Assembly (NCBI GenBank): GCA_021732045.1
Contig: JAKFWK010000002.1
Span: 496,001-560,000, forward strand
DNA length: 64,000 nt
From: Sulfurimonas sp.
GTDB taxonomy: Bacteria; Campylobacterota; Campylobacteria; Campylobacterales; Sulfurimonadaceae
Direction: 5' to 3'
Shown here: positions 29,712 through 39,025 of the stretch, in pieces
How positions within the stretch are numbered: the first letter of the stretch is position 1
Layout of the letters: each line of letters opens with the position of its first letter
Notes under the pieces: generated by a model
Told to the model about the DNA's origin: nothing
Database searches by the model: none
What the model saw: only the letters and a program-made list of their open reading frames with translations
Made by a program: the position numbers and the translations under genes

Positions 29712-30379
29712 TAGATTATCTCTCCTTGATGTATCTCAAACACTCTATCTACAAAATCAAGGTTAAAAAATAGCGGGTCATGTGTGGCGATAATTATGGT
29801 TTTTCCTTGCAATTTTAGCTCTCTTAACATCTCTATAAAGTGCAGCGATAGCTTCTCGTCCAGATTTGCTGTTGGCTCATCAGCTAATATTATCTTAGGG
29901 TTATTTATATTTGCTCTTGCGATTGCCACTCTTTGCTGCTCTCCGCCAGATAAATTTTTTACAAGTTGTTCTTTTTTATGCTCAATATGAAACATTTTCA
30001 GAACTCTAAAGAGTCTATCTTCTAGCTCTTTTGCATCTAGATTTATCGGGATAAGTGGCAAGATAATATTCTCTTTTACACTAAGTGTTGGAATAAGATT
30101 ATATCTTTGAAATACAAATCCTATAGTTTCTCTTCTGTATTCTGACGCGAAATTATCTTGAAGTTTAGAGACTCTCTCACCATCAACAACAACCTCTCCA
30201 GTAGTTGGTTTGCTCAAAGCCGCGATAAGTGATAAAATGGTGCTCTTCCCGCTTCCGCTAGCACCCCTTAAAACAACCAACTCACCTTCTTTTACAGATA
30301 GGTTTATACCCTTAAGAGCTCTAACTATATGGGCACCATTTGAGCTGTACTCTTTTGTAATATCTTTTAACTCTATCAC
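29711..30379 (-). CDS. ABC transporter ATPase (LolD/MacB type)
   Basis: A 222-residue ATPase. Walker A is RGASGSGKSTILSL, the Q-loop region is FVFQRYNLIPTLSV, the signature is LSGGEQQRVAIARA, Walker B is IILADEPTANLD, and IATHDP follows. It starts with GTG at 30379, whose G is shared with the TAG stop of the permease gene. It pairs with the FtsX-type permease next to it. Such pairs usually do not import solutes; they use ATP to drive periplasmic or outer-leaflet work. Confidence 0.9.
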   Translation of the reverse strand: MIELKDITKEYSSNGAHIVRALKGINLSVKEGELVVLRGASGSGKSTILSLIAALSKPTTGEVVVDGERVSKLQDNFASEYRRETIGFVFQRYNLIPTLSVKENIILPLIPINLDAKELEDRLFRVLKMFHIEHKKEQLVKNLSGGEQQRVAIARANINNPKIILADEPTANLDEKLSLHFIEMLRELKLQGKTIIIATHDPLFFNLDFVDRVFEIHQGEII

Positions 30380-31554
30380 TATCTCATTACCTCATCTGCT
30401 TCTATAGTTGCACTTCTCCATGATGGTATTATGGTTGCAGCTATATAAATTGGCACACTTAGAAAAAATATAAGTGCAAGCGTTTGGATATCAAACACAA
30501 AAGGAAGTTCAAATGTAGTTTTTAATTTCGAGTATCCCAAAAAGATACTCTGCATAAGAGGCGCATTAAAGATGTAAACGAACGCGAATGCCAAAATTAT
30601 GCCCACTATATATGAGAAAAGAGAGATTATCAAGCCCTCATAAAACTTCTCCCTTAGCACATCATCAACCCTCCAGCCAATAGCCTTTAATATCCCTATC
30701 TCTCTCTTTTGCTCACTGCTAAGTCCGCTTATCTTGTCATAAATAATGATAAAAAATGTAAAAAGTGAGATAGTAAAAAACGATAGAAAAACGCCGCTTT
30801 TATAATCAAAAATATTTTGATAGCTTATCTTTAGATTATCTTTTGTTATCACTCTGCTATCTGGATGAAGTCGTTTTATCTTAGATGCCACAGTTGCTAT
30901 TTCGTTCACATTTGCAACTCTAACAACAATATCTGTAGCTTTTGACTCATCAATATCAAAAATCTCTCTTGCATCATCTTTACTCATAAGCATCACATCG
31001 TTTGATTCCAGCTCCGTATCAGCGCTAAATTCACCGCCAATATTCATTTTTTTCAGTTTTCCATCTGGTTTTATAAAGTTAAAATACTCTTTGTAGTAGT
31101 TGTTTCTCATAATCTTTTTAACACCAATACCAACCAGCATGGAAGATGTTTTGAAGTTCAGTTTTTGCACAGCACTTTTAAAACTGTTTTTATATTGCTC
31201 CTCATACTCATCAATTCCAACTAAAGTAAAATTTACGCCAGCATTTTCAAAATAGTAATAACCCCAAACTCTAGCGGATACGCTCTCAACCCCTGCGATG
31301 TCCAAAATCTCATCAACAGCGCTAACATCAATATCATAATGCCGCCCTGCTTTGGTTTTTTGAACAATTATTTCAGGAAGAGAATTAACAGTTGCGCTTA
31401 GTTCATATTTTATAGAGTTTGTTATAAAAAAAAGTGAAGCGAGCAAAAAAACCAAGGTGCTCAAAACTAATACGACAAAAAAAGTTTTATATTTTTGACG
31501 AATAAGAGAGTTTATGGCGTACTCTACGATGTAAAAATTCACCCTACTTCTCAT
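30379..31554 (-). CDS. FtsX/MacB-type ABC permease
   Basis: A 391-residue inner-membrane protein with the four-helix FtsX layout. Helix 1 at about 22-44 is followed by a periplasmic domain of roughly 200 residues. Three C-terminal helices (about 256-278, 305-330 and 360-380) follow, with GILKAIGWRVDDV between helices, the family's coupling segment. ATG at 31554 (MRSRVNFYIVEYAINSL) lies just inside the 3' end of the preceding small gene, with GGGAT upstream; the longer open frame would overlap further. It works with the ATPase at 29711-30379. Confidence 0.88.
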   Translation of the reverse strand: MRSRVNFYIVEYAINSLIRQKYKTFFVVLVLSTLVFLLASLFFITNSIKYELSATVNSLPEIIVQKTKAGRHYDIDVSAVDEILDIAGVESVSARVWGYYYFENAGVNFTLVGIDEYEEQYKNSFKSAVQKLNFKTSSMLVGIGVKKIMRNNYYKEYFNFIKPDGKLKKMNIGGEFSADTELESNDVMLMSKDDAREIFDIDESKATDIVVRVANVNEIATVASKIKRLHPDSRVITKDNLKISYQNIFDYKSGVFLSFFTISLFTFFIIIYDKISGLSSEQKREIGILKAIGWRVDDVLREKFYEGLIISLFSYIVGIILAFAFVYIFNAPLMQSIFLGYSKLKTTFELPFVFDIQTLALIFFLSVPIYIAATIIPSWRSATIEADEVMR

Positions 31555-31837
31555 TTTTATCCCTAGAAAAAACAAAGGTTGATGCAAAATACTCCCTCAA
31601 AGTTCCATCATCTCTATATGCCGAGAAAAAATCACTTAGAGCTCTGTGTCTTATAAAAAAAGCTTCTGTTGATATAGCCAAATCAGGCAGTTGAATGACT
31701 CCAACGAACTCTCTTTTAGAGCTTAGTCCTTCTCTGCTCATACTTTTTGTGCCGTAAATATAGGCAACTTCAACAAATAAAAAAACAACTAACCCTAAAA
31801 AAGAGTAGATTACAAAACGGCTTTTTTTATTTATCAA
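31544..31837 (-). CDS. Small single-pass membrane protein in the NosL/ABC operon
   Basis: A 97-residue protein with one N-terminal membrane helix (about 8-28) and a periplasmic or cytoplasmic tail containing LPDLAISTEAFFIRHR. I do not recognise it. The start overlaps the 3' end of the double-NosL gene by 11 bases, and its end overlaps the permease start. That tight packing argues that all are made together. Confidence 0.75.
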   Translation of the reverse strand: MINKKSRFVIYSFLGLVVFLFVEVAYIYGTKSMSREGLSSKREFVGVIQLPDLAISTEAFFIRHRALSDFFSAYRDDGTLREYFASTFVFSRDKNEK

Positions 31838-32924
31838 GCTTTAAAACCTCAGCGTTTTTTATCTCACTAAAACCTAAAATCTTAAACCCTTTATGATCCA
31901 CGCTAAAACTCTTTGCGCTATTTCTAGAATCAAAAGGTATCAGCTCATCGCCCATCGGTCCATAAATATCACTACCAACGACAAAATAAGCTTTTCTGAC
32001 ATCTAGAGTTTTTTGAGAGTAGTAGTCCGTTACTAAAATTTTTATTACACCATTCTTGTGCGAAAAATAGTACTTCATCATATCTTTTACGCCATCAAAA
32101 GATATGCGTTTATCTTTGTAAAATATCTGCGCTACCCATTTTGGATATTTATATACAAACATCCCACAGATTGGGCATTTCTCATCTTTAGTAACTTTAA
32201 TCACCCCATCAACACTCTTCAAATTGGCAAATCTTTTTACTTCCCAAAGATATAAAGAGAGTGGTTGAAGTTCACTCTCTTTTAGCTCACCACACAGTTT
32301 TTTATCTTTTATGGCTGATTTTAGTTCATTTATTTGAAAATATTTATCTATCTCTATCTCTTTTTTGCAGTTTTTGTTAAATATTTTCTCACCCATCGGA
32401 TAAATTTGTATGCTTTTTTTGCTCTCCAACATCTCCACATCGGATGTTAATGACTCTTTTGCTATATTAATCGCAGTATTGAAATCAACAATTTTTCCAC
32501 CGTGCTCCATGTTGAAATCTTCTGCTACTTCTCTACTTGCAAAAGCTAATTTGCTAACTTTTGACATAGTTCCAGCTACATCTGAACCAACAACATAAAA
32601 AGCTTTTTTTGCATCTATGAGCTTTTGCGTTGAGGCATCTACAACTTTTATGTCATCTATTTTTATATCTTGTTCTTTCATATCAACAACCAAGCATCTC
32701 ATTGAGCAGTATTGTCTATTTTTATGATTATGCGTTACTGAAGTGTGAGAAGTTTTATAAAAATCCTCTATTTTCATACCACATACTGGGCACCACTCTT
32801 TTTGCGAGCCTTCTTGAAGAAGCGTCGGAGCAACTGTTGCAGTTTTTGTAAAACTACTCCCAAGGAGATTTAAAGACAGTAAAAATAGTGTGACAAACAG
32901 GAGGGAGATAGGTTTTATTGGCAT
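31827..32924 (-). CDS. Double-domain NosL-like copper protein
   Basis: A 365-residue exported protein (signal peptide about 1-23, no lipobox Cys). Two NosL-like domains are visible. The first starts at WCPVCGM (45-50) and includes QYCSMRC, AFYVVGSDVAGTMS and AFASREVAEDF. The second starts at KCPICGM (near 250) and includes AYFVVGSDIYGPMG and PFDSRNSAKSF. NosL proteins bind Cu(I) and supply N2O reductase. Between them lies a segment beginning GEKIFNKNC that looks like a cytochrome c domain without its CxxCH. No nosZ is in the window, so the copper client is not evident. First gene of the ABC operon. Confidence 0.85.
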   Translation of the reverse strand: MPIKPISLLFVTLFLLSLNLLGSSFTKTATVAPTLLQEGSQKEWCPVCGMKIEDFYKTSHTSVTHNHKNRQYCSMRCLVVDMKEQDIKIDDIKVVDASTQKLIDAKKAFYVVGSDVAGTMSKVSKLAFASREVAEDFNMEHGGKIVDFNTAINIAKESLTSDVEMLESKKSIQIYPMGEKIFNKNCKKEIEIDKYFQINELKSAIKDKKLCGELKESELQPLSLYLWEVKRFANLKSVDGVIKVTKDEKCPICGMFVYKYPKWVAQIFYKDKRISFDGVKDMMKYYFSHKNGVIKILVTDYYSQKTLDVRKAYFVVGSDIYGPMGDELIPFDSRNSAKSFSVDHKGFKILGFSEIKNAEVLKLDK

Positions 32925-32945
32925 TGGTAAAGCCTTGTTTTTGAG

Positions 32946-33425
32946 CTATTTTATCCTAAGAAGCATTAATCTTTTGATAAAAAGCACAAGAATGGCAATA
33001 GCTAAAATCTTAAAATCAAGTTCACTTGCTATGTGAATATTTGCAAAAGTATCACTTTGTGTAGCTTCCACGCCGAGCGCTTGCATAGATAGAATTCTTG
33101 GAGCATAAACAGCACTAAACATAAGAGATGAAAAAACTACAGTTACGGAACTTCCAAAAACTATACTATCTCGTTGTCCACTTTTATATGCCATAAGCTC
33201 ATAAACAACGACATAAGCTGCTAGTAGATAGATCCAGTAACTAAAACGGTGAAAAATCTCCCCCATAATAATTCCTGCATTGTAGTTGTCTATGGTCATT
33301 CCAATAACAATTCTGTCAGCATGAAAAATAACAGGAGCCACAAATGCGCCTAAAACTATAACGGCTCCCAACGAAGTCGCCAGAACAATCAAATAACCAA
33401 AATCTAAATAAATTCGTCTTTTCAA
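32946..33425 (-). CDS. DUF4149-like membrane protein
   Basis: A 159-residue protein with four hydrophobic segments (about 8-30, 60-78, 90-112 and 136-154). GAFVAPVIF in helix 1 and the segment NAGIIMGEIFHRFSYW resemble the DUF4149 membrane family, to which I assign it with moderate confidence. It lies two bases behind prmC and just ahead of the double-NosL gene, all on one strand. Function unknown. Confidence 0.75.
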   Translation of the reverse strand: MKRRIYLDFGYLIVLATSLGAVIVLGAFVAPVIFHADRIVIGMTIDNYNAGIIMGEIFHRFSYWIYLLAAYVVVYELMAYKSGQRDSIVFGSSVTVVFSSLMFSAVYAPRILSMQALGVEATQSDTFANIHIASELDFKILAIAILVLFIKRLMLLRIK

Positions 33426-33427
33426 AA

Positions 33428-34258
33428 TTATAACCTCAGTGTAAAGCCTCTATCAAAACCACTGAAATCTTTATAAAAATCTAAATTTTTCAGTGTCTTA
33501 TCGCTTAAATAATTCTGTATTTTATCTTTTTGGTCATAACCCATCTCACATGTAAAGAGGTTAATATTTCTGCTTAAGAGTTCATCAAGAAGTTTCTTTA
33601 TAATTTCATCACCAATCTCCCCACCAAAGAGTGCATTTTGTGGCTCATAAGAGAGATTTGACTCTAGTTTTTCATCATCTGCAATGTAGGGCGGGTTTGA
33701 AATCAAATAGTCTATATGCTCATGTATCGGCTCCAAAAGAGAACCTAACCTAAGCTCTATTCTATTCTCAAAACCAAATTTCTCTATGTTTATTTTGGCA
33801 ATATTTAGTGCATCTTGTGAAATATCAACTGCTATAATTTTGGCTCGTGGAAAAAACTTTGCGAGCATTATGGATATAATTCCACTTCCAACACCAACCT
33901 CTACAAATCTTATCTCAGAATCTCTATTTGGTGCATTTTTTAGAACTTCATCTATTAAAAGCTCTGTTTCTGGGCGTGGAATGAGTGCGCCTTTAGCTAT
34001 ATAAAACTCTTCGCTATAAAAACTAACCCTCTTGGTTATATACTCCAAAGGCTCATTTTTAGTGCGTCTTTTAACCCACTCAAAAAGCTTTTCAATATTT
34101 TCTACACTACTGTTTTGATTTGTCAAAAGCCAAAGTTCATCTACACTCAAATGATACATAAGAAGCAGTTGAGCCTCCCTGGAAGCTCTCTCTATAAAAG
34201 GCTCAAGCGCTGTAGTTATCTCTTTTAAAACATCTTTAACTAAATATCCGCTTGACAC
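33428..34258 (-). CDS. prmC: Release factor glutamine methyltransferase
   Basis: A 276-residue SAM-dependent methyltransferase that modifies the GGQ glutamine of RF1/RF2. The SAM motif is VEVGVGSGIISIMLAKFF, followed by IIAVDIS, and the catalytic NPPY is in LISNPPYIADDE. The N-terminal substrate domain has PRPETELLID just before the SAM domain. Length is standard. Its start overlaps the M48 protease gene by 19 bases. Confidence 0.94.
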   Translation of the reverse strand: MSSGYLVKDVLKEITTALEPFIERASREAQLLLMYHLSVDELWLLTNQNSSVENIEKLFEWVKRRTKNEPLEYITKRVSFYSEEFYIAKGALIPRPETELLIDEVLKNAPNRDSEIRFVEVGVGSGIISIMLAKFFPRAKIIAVDISQDALNIAKINIEKFGFENRIELRLGSLLEPIHEHIDYLISNPPYIADDEKLESNLSYEPQNALFGGEIGDEIIKKLLDELLSRNINLFTCEMGYDQKDKIQNYLSDKTLKNLDFYKDFSGFDRGFTLRL

Positions 34259-35496
34259 TGTTCAGCCATTGCATTTTTATCCATCTCTTTTATATCCATA
34301 CCAAGCTCTTTTAGTCTCTCTAAAACAGGAGGGTGTGTGTAGTGAAAAAATATATAAAGTGGATGCGAGAGTGGGAAACTTCTGTTTTCATTTACAAGTT
34401 TTTTAAGTGCGTTTGCAAGCTCAACTGCTCCGCCAATTCCAGCTAGTTCACTTCCCATTTTATCCGCTGCGTACTCATTGCTTCTACTAACAATTCCCAT
34501 GATTGGCATCATAAAAAAGCCTAAAACTGGCATAAAAAGCATTAGTAAAATCATCATAACGGCTGGAGATTTTGCAACTCCAAGCTCCAAATAAAGTGAA
34601 TCTGGAAGATTTCCAAATATACCAAACATAGCAAACAGCATGGCGCCCATCAAAGCGATATTTTTATAGATATCCCCATGAGCAAAGTGACCCAATTCAT
34701 GTCCTAAGACCGCGAGAAGCTCTTTTGTTGTTAGTTTTTCTATCAGAGTATCAAACAGAACAACTCTTTTAGATTTACCGATTCCGCCAAAATAGGCATT
34801 AAGTCTTGCATCTCTCTTGCTTGCATCGCTTATAAAAACGCCAGAACTTACAAATCCAGTTCTATCCATCAAGCTTTTTATCTCTTTATCTAACTCCTCA
34901 TTTTGAAGCGGAGTTAGTTTGTCAAAAAAAAGAGCTCTAAAGGTTGGATAGAGCATATTTATAAAAACTATCACTACAAAAATAAAAATGAAGCTCCATA
35001 ACCACCATAGAGCTGAGCTTATTATGATGAGATAAACGCCAAAGACAACCAAAGAGCCAAAAATAAGAGTTGTGATAAAGGAGACAAAAGTATCTCTTAT
35101 CCATTGAGCAAGAGTTGATTTGTTAAAACCAAATTTTTCATCTAGTACAAATTTTTCATAGTAAGAAAATGGGAGTGAAATGATGGAACCGATGATTAAA
35201 AATCCAAGAACCAAAGCGATGTTTAAAACTGCTTCATTCTCGAACAAAATAGTACTTTGTAAAAATTTTATACCAACACCCAACCACAAAACAAATATTA
35301 TGTAGTCAACAAAAGCAGAGACAACGCTCATCTTCTCTTTTGCTACACTATAATTTCCGGCCTTAAGAAAATCATTTTGAGACAAAAGAACAGCGTTACC
35401 TCTTTTTGCTCTGTTTACAAAACCTATCTGCATAACACTTGTGTAAATCGTGATTAGTACAAATAGGGTATAGATACCAACTAGAGTCATTAACAT
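34240..35496 (-). CDS. M48 (Ste24-like) zinc metallopeptidase
   Basis: A 418-residue integral membrane protease. The zinc motif is HELGH in LGHELGHFAHGD (about residue 265), and the third ligand region is SRSNEYAADKMG. About seven hydrophobic segments occur; the segment GFNKSTLAQWIRD is typical of the CAAX-prenyl-protease/Ste24 branch. In bacteria these act in membrane protein quality control. It overlaps prmC downstream. Confidence 0.92.
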   Translation of the reverse strand: MLMTLVGIYTLFVLITIYTSVMQIGFVNRAKRGNAVLLSQNDFLKAGNYSVAKEKMSVVSAFVDYIIFVLWLGVGIKFLQSTILFENEAVLNIALVLGFLIIGSIISLPFSYYEKFVLDEKFGFNKSTLAQWIRDTFVSFITTLIFGSLVVFGVYLIIISSALWWLWSFIFIFVVIVFINMLYPTFRALFFDKLTPLQNEELDKEIKSLMDRTGFVSSGVFISDASKRDARLNAYFGGIGKSKRVVLFDTLIEKLTTKELLAVLGHELGHFAHGDIYKNIALMGAMLFAMFGIFGNLPDSLYLELGVAKSPAVMMILLMLFMPVLGFFMMPIMGIVSRSNEYAADKMGSELAGIGGAVELANALKKLVNENRSFPLSHPLYIFFHYTHPPVLERLKELGMDIKEMDKNAMAEQCQADI

Positions 35497-35562
35497 TTAA
35501 ATTGCCTTATTTTTTGCGCAATTCTAACATCATGGTGCCTCTAGCAATCTTAAGAATGACTC

Positions 35563-36681
35563 TTAAAAATTAAATTTCTCTGCCTTTAACAATCTAAACT
35601 TCGTAAACTCTTTACTATCTTTTAATCCTAATTTGTTTGCACCATCTTTGGAGATTATCTGTACGCCAAGCTCCACTTTTACCTCATCACCTTTTTTGAT
35701 TGTGTAGTTAAAAGGTACAACTTTTTTAGCATAAACCAGTGTATCTTTAAGTGATTTATCTGCATCCCAAGGCATAGTAACTTTGCCATCCTTACCAACA
35801 ACTCTCTCGAATATAAATGGCTCTAGCTCAATATTTTTGCCTTCTCTGCTAATGGTTATTTTTAAAACTCCCTGTCTAAGAGCCTGACCAAAAAGAGCAT
35901 GATTTGACTTGTTTGTAACCATAACACTAAAGCTACCGTTAGTTTTAGTTAGATTAAAATCTATATGCTCTCCCATGCTTGTGCTTTTATGATATATCCC
36001 AGCAATTCCATGGTATGCGTGAGTTTTAGTCTCGTTGATAGTCACTTTTGTGCCTAAAACTTGAGGCATATGACAAGTTACACAACTATTTTTATCCTCT
36101 TTTCCTATTACTGCATCCAACAGTGATATATCAAAACTATGCTCATTGTTTACATGGGAGTGACAACCCATACATATATTTCCATTATAGAAATTCTCAT
36201 TCGAGTAATCTATTTTATGATAAGGTGAACTCTCTGGCTCTTTTACTAGGCCAAACCATGATTTTTTGGTCTCATATTTTGCTTTACCATGTTTGCCTTT
36301 TTCAGCTGTATAGAACTCTCTTTTTTTATTACTGCTTATATTTGTGTTTGTCTCTTCTTGAACATCTTTAATTGTATGACAATATATACATGAGATTGGC
36401 TCTTCCGTTTGAATCTCATTTTTAACTAATTTACCACTTTTTAAAACTTCCAAATCATTAGGAGAATGGCATTTTGCACAAGTGTAGCCCTTCTCATCTT
36501 TTGGATGTTTATCCCACATGGCTTTATGAATTGGATTATTCTCTGCTGAAGCTTTTCTATGTGAAGATTCATAATACTCTGAGTATATTATTGGATGACA
36601 TTTTTGACAAACTTTCCCCTCGTTTGCCTCCAGTGAGTTTACTATTAAAATAGCCGATACAATTAGAAATATTTTACGCAT
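35563..36681 (-). CDS. Periplasmic pentaheme cytochrome c
   Basis: A 372-residue exported protein (signal peptide about 1-19) with five CxxCH motifs in its first 200 residues: CQKCH, CAKCH, CIYCH, CMGCH and CVTCH. The spacing recalls the cytochrome c554-like multiheme families. The C-terminal 160 residues (after KTHAYHGIAG) contain no heme motif and look like a beta-rich domain. The five-heme core is too short for NrfA and lacks its CxxCK. It could be an electron-transfer protein or an N-oxide or sulfur oxide reductase. Not linked in an operon to a recognised partner. Confidence 0.85.
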   Translation of the reverse strand: MRKIFLIVSAILIVNSLEANEGKVCQKCHPIIYSEYYESSHRKASAENNPIHKAMWDKHPKDEKGYTCAKCHSPNDLEVLKSGKLVKNEIQTEEPISCIYCHTIKDVQEETNTNISSNKKREFYTAEKGKHGKAKYETKKSWFGLVKEPESSPYHKIDYSNENFYNGNICMGCHSHVNNEHSFDISLLDAVIGKEDKNSCVTCHMPQVLGTKVTINETKTHAYHGIAGIYHKSTSMGEHIDFNLTKTNGSFSVMVTNKSNHALFGQALRQGVLKITISREGKNIELEPFIFERVVGKDGKVTMPWDADKSLKDTLVYAKKVVPFNYTIKKGDEVKVELGVQIISKDGANKLGLKDSKEFTKFRLLKAEKFNF

Positions 36682-37042
36682 CTTTTTTTCCTATATTTTA
36701 AAATTTACGAATTCTAACTCATAAAATAAGAAAAAATATTGATAAATATCAGTTTACATTATTATAATCAACAATTTTTGATTCAATAGTTACAGATTTT
36801 ATCAATTCAATAACTTTTAAACGCTCTGGGCGTGTTGCGTAGGTATCTAATTTTTTCACTTCTACTCTATTTTCTTCTTTAAATCTAAATACTATGATAT
36901 AAATTATTACACTAAACTCATATAAAAGATGTTTTATAAACTATAATCCAAAAAGTACAAAATCATCAAATAAAAATAAATTTACATATTCTTATAAATT
37001 GGTGTTATAATTATGATTAGATTAAATAATTAAGGAAAAATT
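36682..37042. other. 361-base gap between cytochrome genes
   Basis: Besides the remnant frame at 36749-36940, this stretch is AT-rich and holds no convincing gene. Immediately ahead of the monoheme cytochrome, TAAGGAAAAATT at 37031-37042 supplies a ribosome-binding site. No clear -35/-10 pair or terminator was identified. Confidence 0.5.
36749..36940 (-). pseudogene. Possible gene remnant without start codon
   Basis: On the minus strand a frame runs 63 codons from just after a TAG (36943-36941) to TGA at 36751-36749. It has no ATG, GTG or TTG in its first 20 codons. Its second half has a protein-like composition (KKLDTYATRPERLKVIELIK). It may be the 3' end of a lost gene. I cannot name the family, and it could also be chance. 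Confidence 0.25.
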
Positions 37043-37417
37043 ATGAAAATATTTTTAGGTTTGCTTGCCATACTATCAGTATCAACAGTGATACTTGCTT
37101 CTGAGAGCGCAGAAGATTTAGCAGTGAGAAAGTGTGGAAATTGCCATCTTATGGGAACTATAACAAAAGAAAAAGTGGATAACATGAAAGCTCCGCCATA
37201 TTGGGCAATAGCTAGAAAACTAAGAGAAGCTGAGCTCACGAGAGAAAACAAGATTAAGTTTATGGTTGAGTTTGCCTTCAATCCAAAAAGAGAGAAGATG
37301 ATGTTTCCAATAGAGACTTTTAATAGATTTGGACTGATGCCATCGATGAGCGGGAAAGTTACAAAAGAGGAGATTGAGAAAATTTCTACTTATATTTTGG
37401 GTGAAACTAGAGAGTAG
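37043..37417 (+). CDS. Small periplasmic monoheme cytochrome c
   Basis: A 124-residue protein with a signal peptide (about 1-19), heme motif CGNCH at 31-35 and a Met-rich stretch (LMPSMSG, near 102) that could give the distal ligand. It resembles class I cytochromes used as soluble electron carriers. TAAGGAAAAATT precedes the ATG. The stop codon lies inside a strong hairpin (37406-37427). Confidence 0.85.
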   Translation: MKIFLGLLAILSVSTVILASESAEDLAVRKCGNCHLMGTITKEKVDNMKAPPYWAIARKLREAELTRENKIKFMVEFAFNPKREKMMFPIETFNRFGLMPSMSGKVTKEEIEKISTYILGETRE

Positions 37418-37427
37418 TCTCTCTAGT
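37406..37427. terminator. Strong hairpin at the end of the cytochrome gene
   Basis: ACTAGAGAG-TAGT-CTCTCTAGT forms a perfect 9-base stem with a 4-base loop and contains the stop codon of the cytochrome gene. There is no T-run behind it on either strand, so it may stabilise the 3' end or terminate weakly. The convergent gatB gene ends 65 bases away. Confidence 0.5.
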
Positions 37428-37491
37428 TAATGCTACCCAACTAAAGCTATAAAAAAATGATTTTTCGAAGGCTGTACGGCGTTTTTGCAAT

Positions 37492-38916
37492 CTATCCTAA
37501 TTTTGTTTTTAGCATCTCATTTACCGACTGAGGATTTGCGCTTCCCTTTGATTCTTTCATAACCTGACCAACAAAAAATGCAAAAAGCTTATCTTTTCCG
37601 CCTTTATACTCCGAAACTTTATCTGGATTTAAAGCGATAACAGTGTCGCAAATAGCCTCAATTGCACCACTATCACTAACCTGCTTTAATCCAAGAGTAT
37701 CAATTACACTATCAACATCTGTTTCATTTTCCATCAGATAATCGAGTACATCTTTGGCGGCTTTTCCGCTGATTGTGCCATCCTCAATCCTCCTAACTAG
37801 AAGTCCAAGTTTTTTTGCATCAACTGGCGAGTTTGAAATATTTAACTCTCCCTTTAGGCGACCTAAAAGTTCCGTAGTTAGCCATGTGAGAGCATTTTTA
37901 GCAGTTATGTTCTCGCTCATCATAGCTTCAAAAAAGTGTGCCATCTCAACGCTTGAAGTAAGTACACTAGCGTTGTACTCATTCATGCCATAATCTTTTA
38001 CAAACCTAGCCATTTTTTCATCTGGCAACTCTGGAATGACGCTATATCTCTCAAGCATCTCGTCAGTTACTACAGCTTTTAGTAGATCTGGTTCTGGAAA
38101 ATAACGATAATCAGCAGCTTCTTCTTTTCCGCGCATAGAGCGAGTCTCTTGTTTTGTCTGGTCAAAAAGTCTAGTCTCTTGAACTATCTCTTTGTCGTAA
38201 ACTCCATCTTCCCACGCTTCACTTTGGCGAGAGACTTCAAGCTCAATTGCTTTTTGGATAAATTTAAAAGAGTTTATATTTTTTATCTCAACACGAGTAT
38301 ATAGTTTTTTATCACCCTTAGGTCGGATGGAGACATTTACATCTACACGGAACGAGCCCTCTTGCATATTTGCATCACCAATATCTAGATAACGAATGAT
38401 TGAGTGGAGCTTCTTAAGATACAAAATCGCTTCATCCGCACTTCTCATATCAGGCTCTGATACTATCTCAAGAAGCGGGGTTCCTGCACGGTTCAAATCA
38501 ACCTTTGAGATATCACCATCATGAACATTTTTCCCAGCATCCGCTTCAATGTGAGCACGATTTATACGGATAGTTTTATGTGAACCATCTTCAAAATCGA
38601 TTTGAAGTTTTCCATGCTCAACCACCGGAGTGTATAGTTGAGTGATCTGATACGCTGATGGACTATCTGGATAAAAGTAGCTTTTTCTATCAAAATATGA
38701 AGTTTTATTTACTGTCGCATCAATTGCTGTGCCCAGCATTATTGCCTTATGAAGTACCTCTTTGTTTAAAACCGGAAGAGCACCTGGAAGAGCCAGACAG
38801 GTAGGACAAGTATTGGTATTTTGTTTGTGATTAAAACTTGTTGGGCAAGAGCAAAAAAGTTTAGTTTTTGTGTTTAGTTGAACATGGACTTCAAGTCCGA
38901 TAACTGTTTCAAACAT
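37492..38916 (-). CDS. gatB: Asp/Glu-tRNA amidotransferase subunit B
   Basis: A 474-residue subunit of GatCAB, which converts mischarged Glu-tRNA(Gln) and Asp-tRNA(Asn) by transamidation. Markers are [11 protein letters not shown] at the N-terminus, the zinc-type Cys set (FCSCP then CPTCL), [26 protein letters not shown], and the tail domain from about residue 330. Length is standard. It stands alone here, as is common. Confidence 0.95.
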   Translation of the reverse strand: MFETVIGLEVHVQLNTKTKLFCSCPTSFNHKQNTNTCPTCLALPGALPVLNKEVLHKAIMLGTAIDATVNKTSYFDRKSYFYPDSPSAYQITQLYTPVVEHGKLQIDFEDGSHKTIRINRAHIEADAGKNVHDGDISKVDLNRAGTPLLEIVSEPDMRSADEAILYLKKLHSIIRYLDIGDANMQEGSFRVDVNVSIRPKGDKKLYTRVEIKNINSFKFIQKAIELEVSRQSEAWEDGVYDKEIVQETRLFDQTKQETRSMRGKEEAADYRYFPEPDLLKAVVTDEMLERYSVIPELPDEKMARFVKDYGMNEYNASVLTSSVEMAHFFEAMMSENITAKNALTWLTTELLGRLKGELNISNSPVDAKKLGLLVRRIEDGTISGKAAKDVLDYLMENETDVDSVIDTLGLKQVSDSGAIEAICDTVIALNPDKVSEYKGGKDKLFAFFVGQVMKESKGSANPQSVNEMLKTKLG

Positions 38917-39025
38917 AAGATTCCTTGGATAATAATTATGCGGATTTTACCTAACTTATGCTTTTAAGATTCATAAGAACATATTCAATTATATTTTGCA
39001 TCTATCATGCAAACTCTATAAAGAG

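Noticed and set aside
35563..36681. Reading the multiheme cytochrome as nitrite reductase NrfA
   Set aside because: The CxxCK catalytic heme motif is absent and the heme-containing part is too short.
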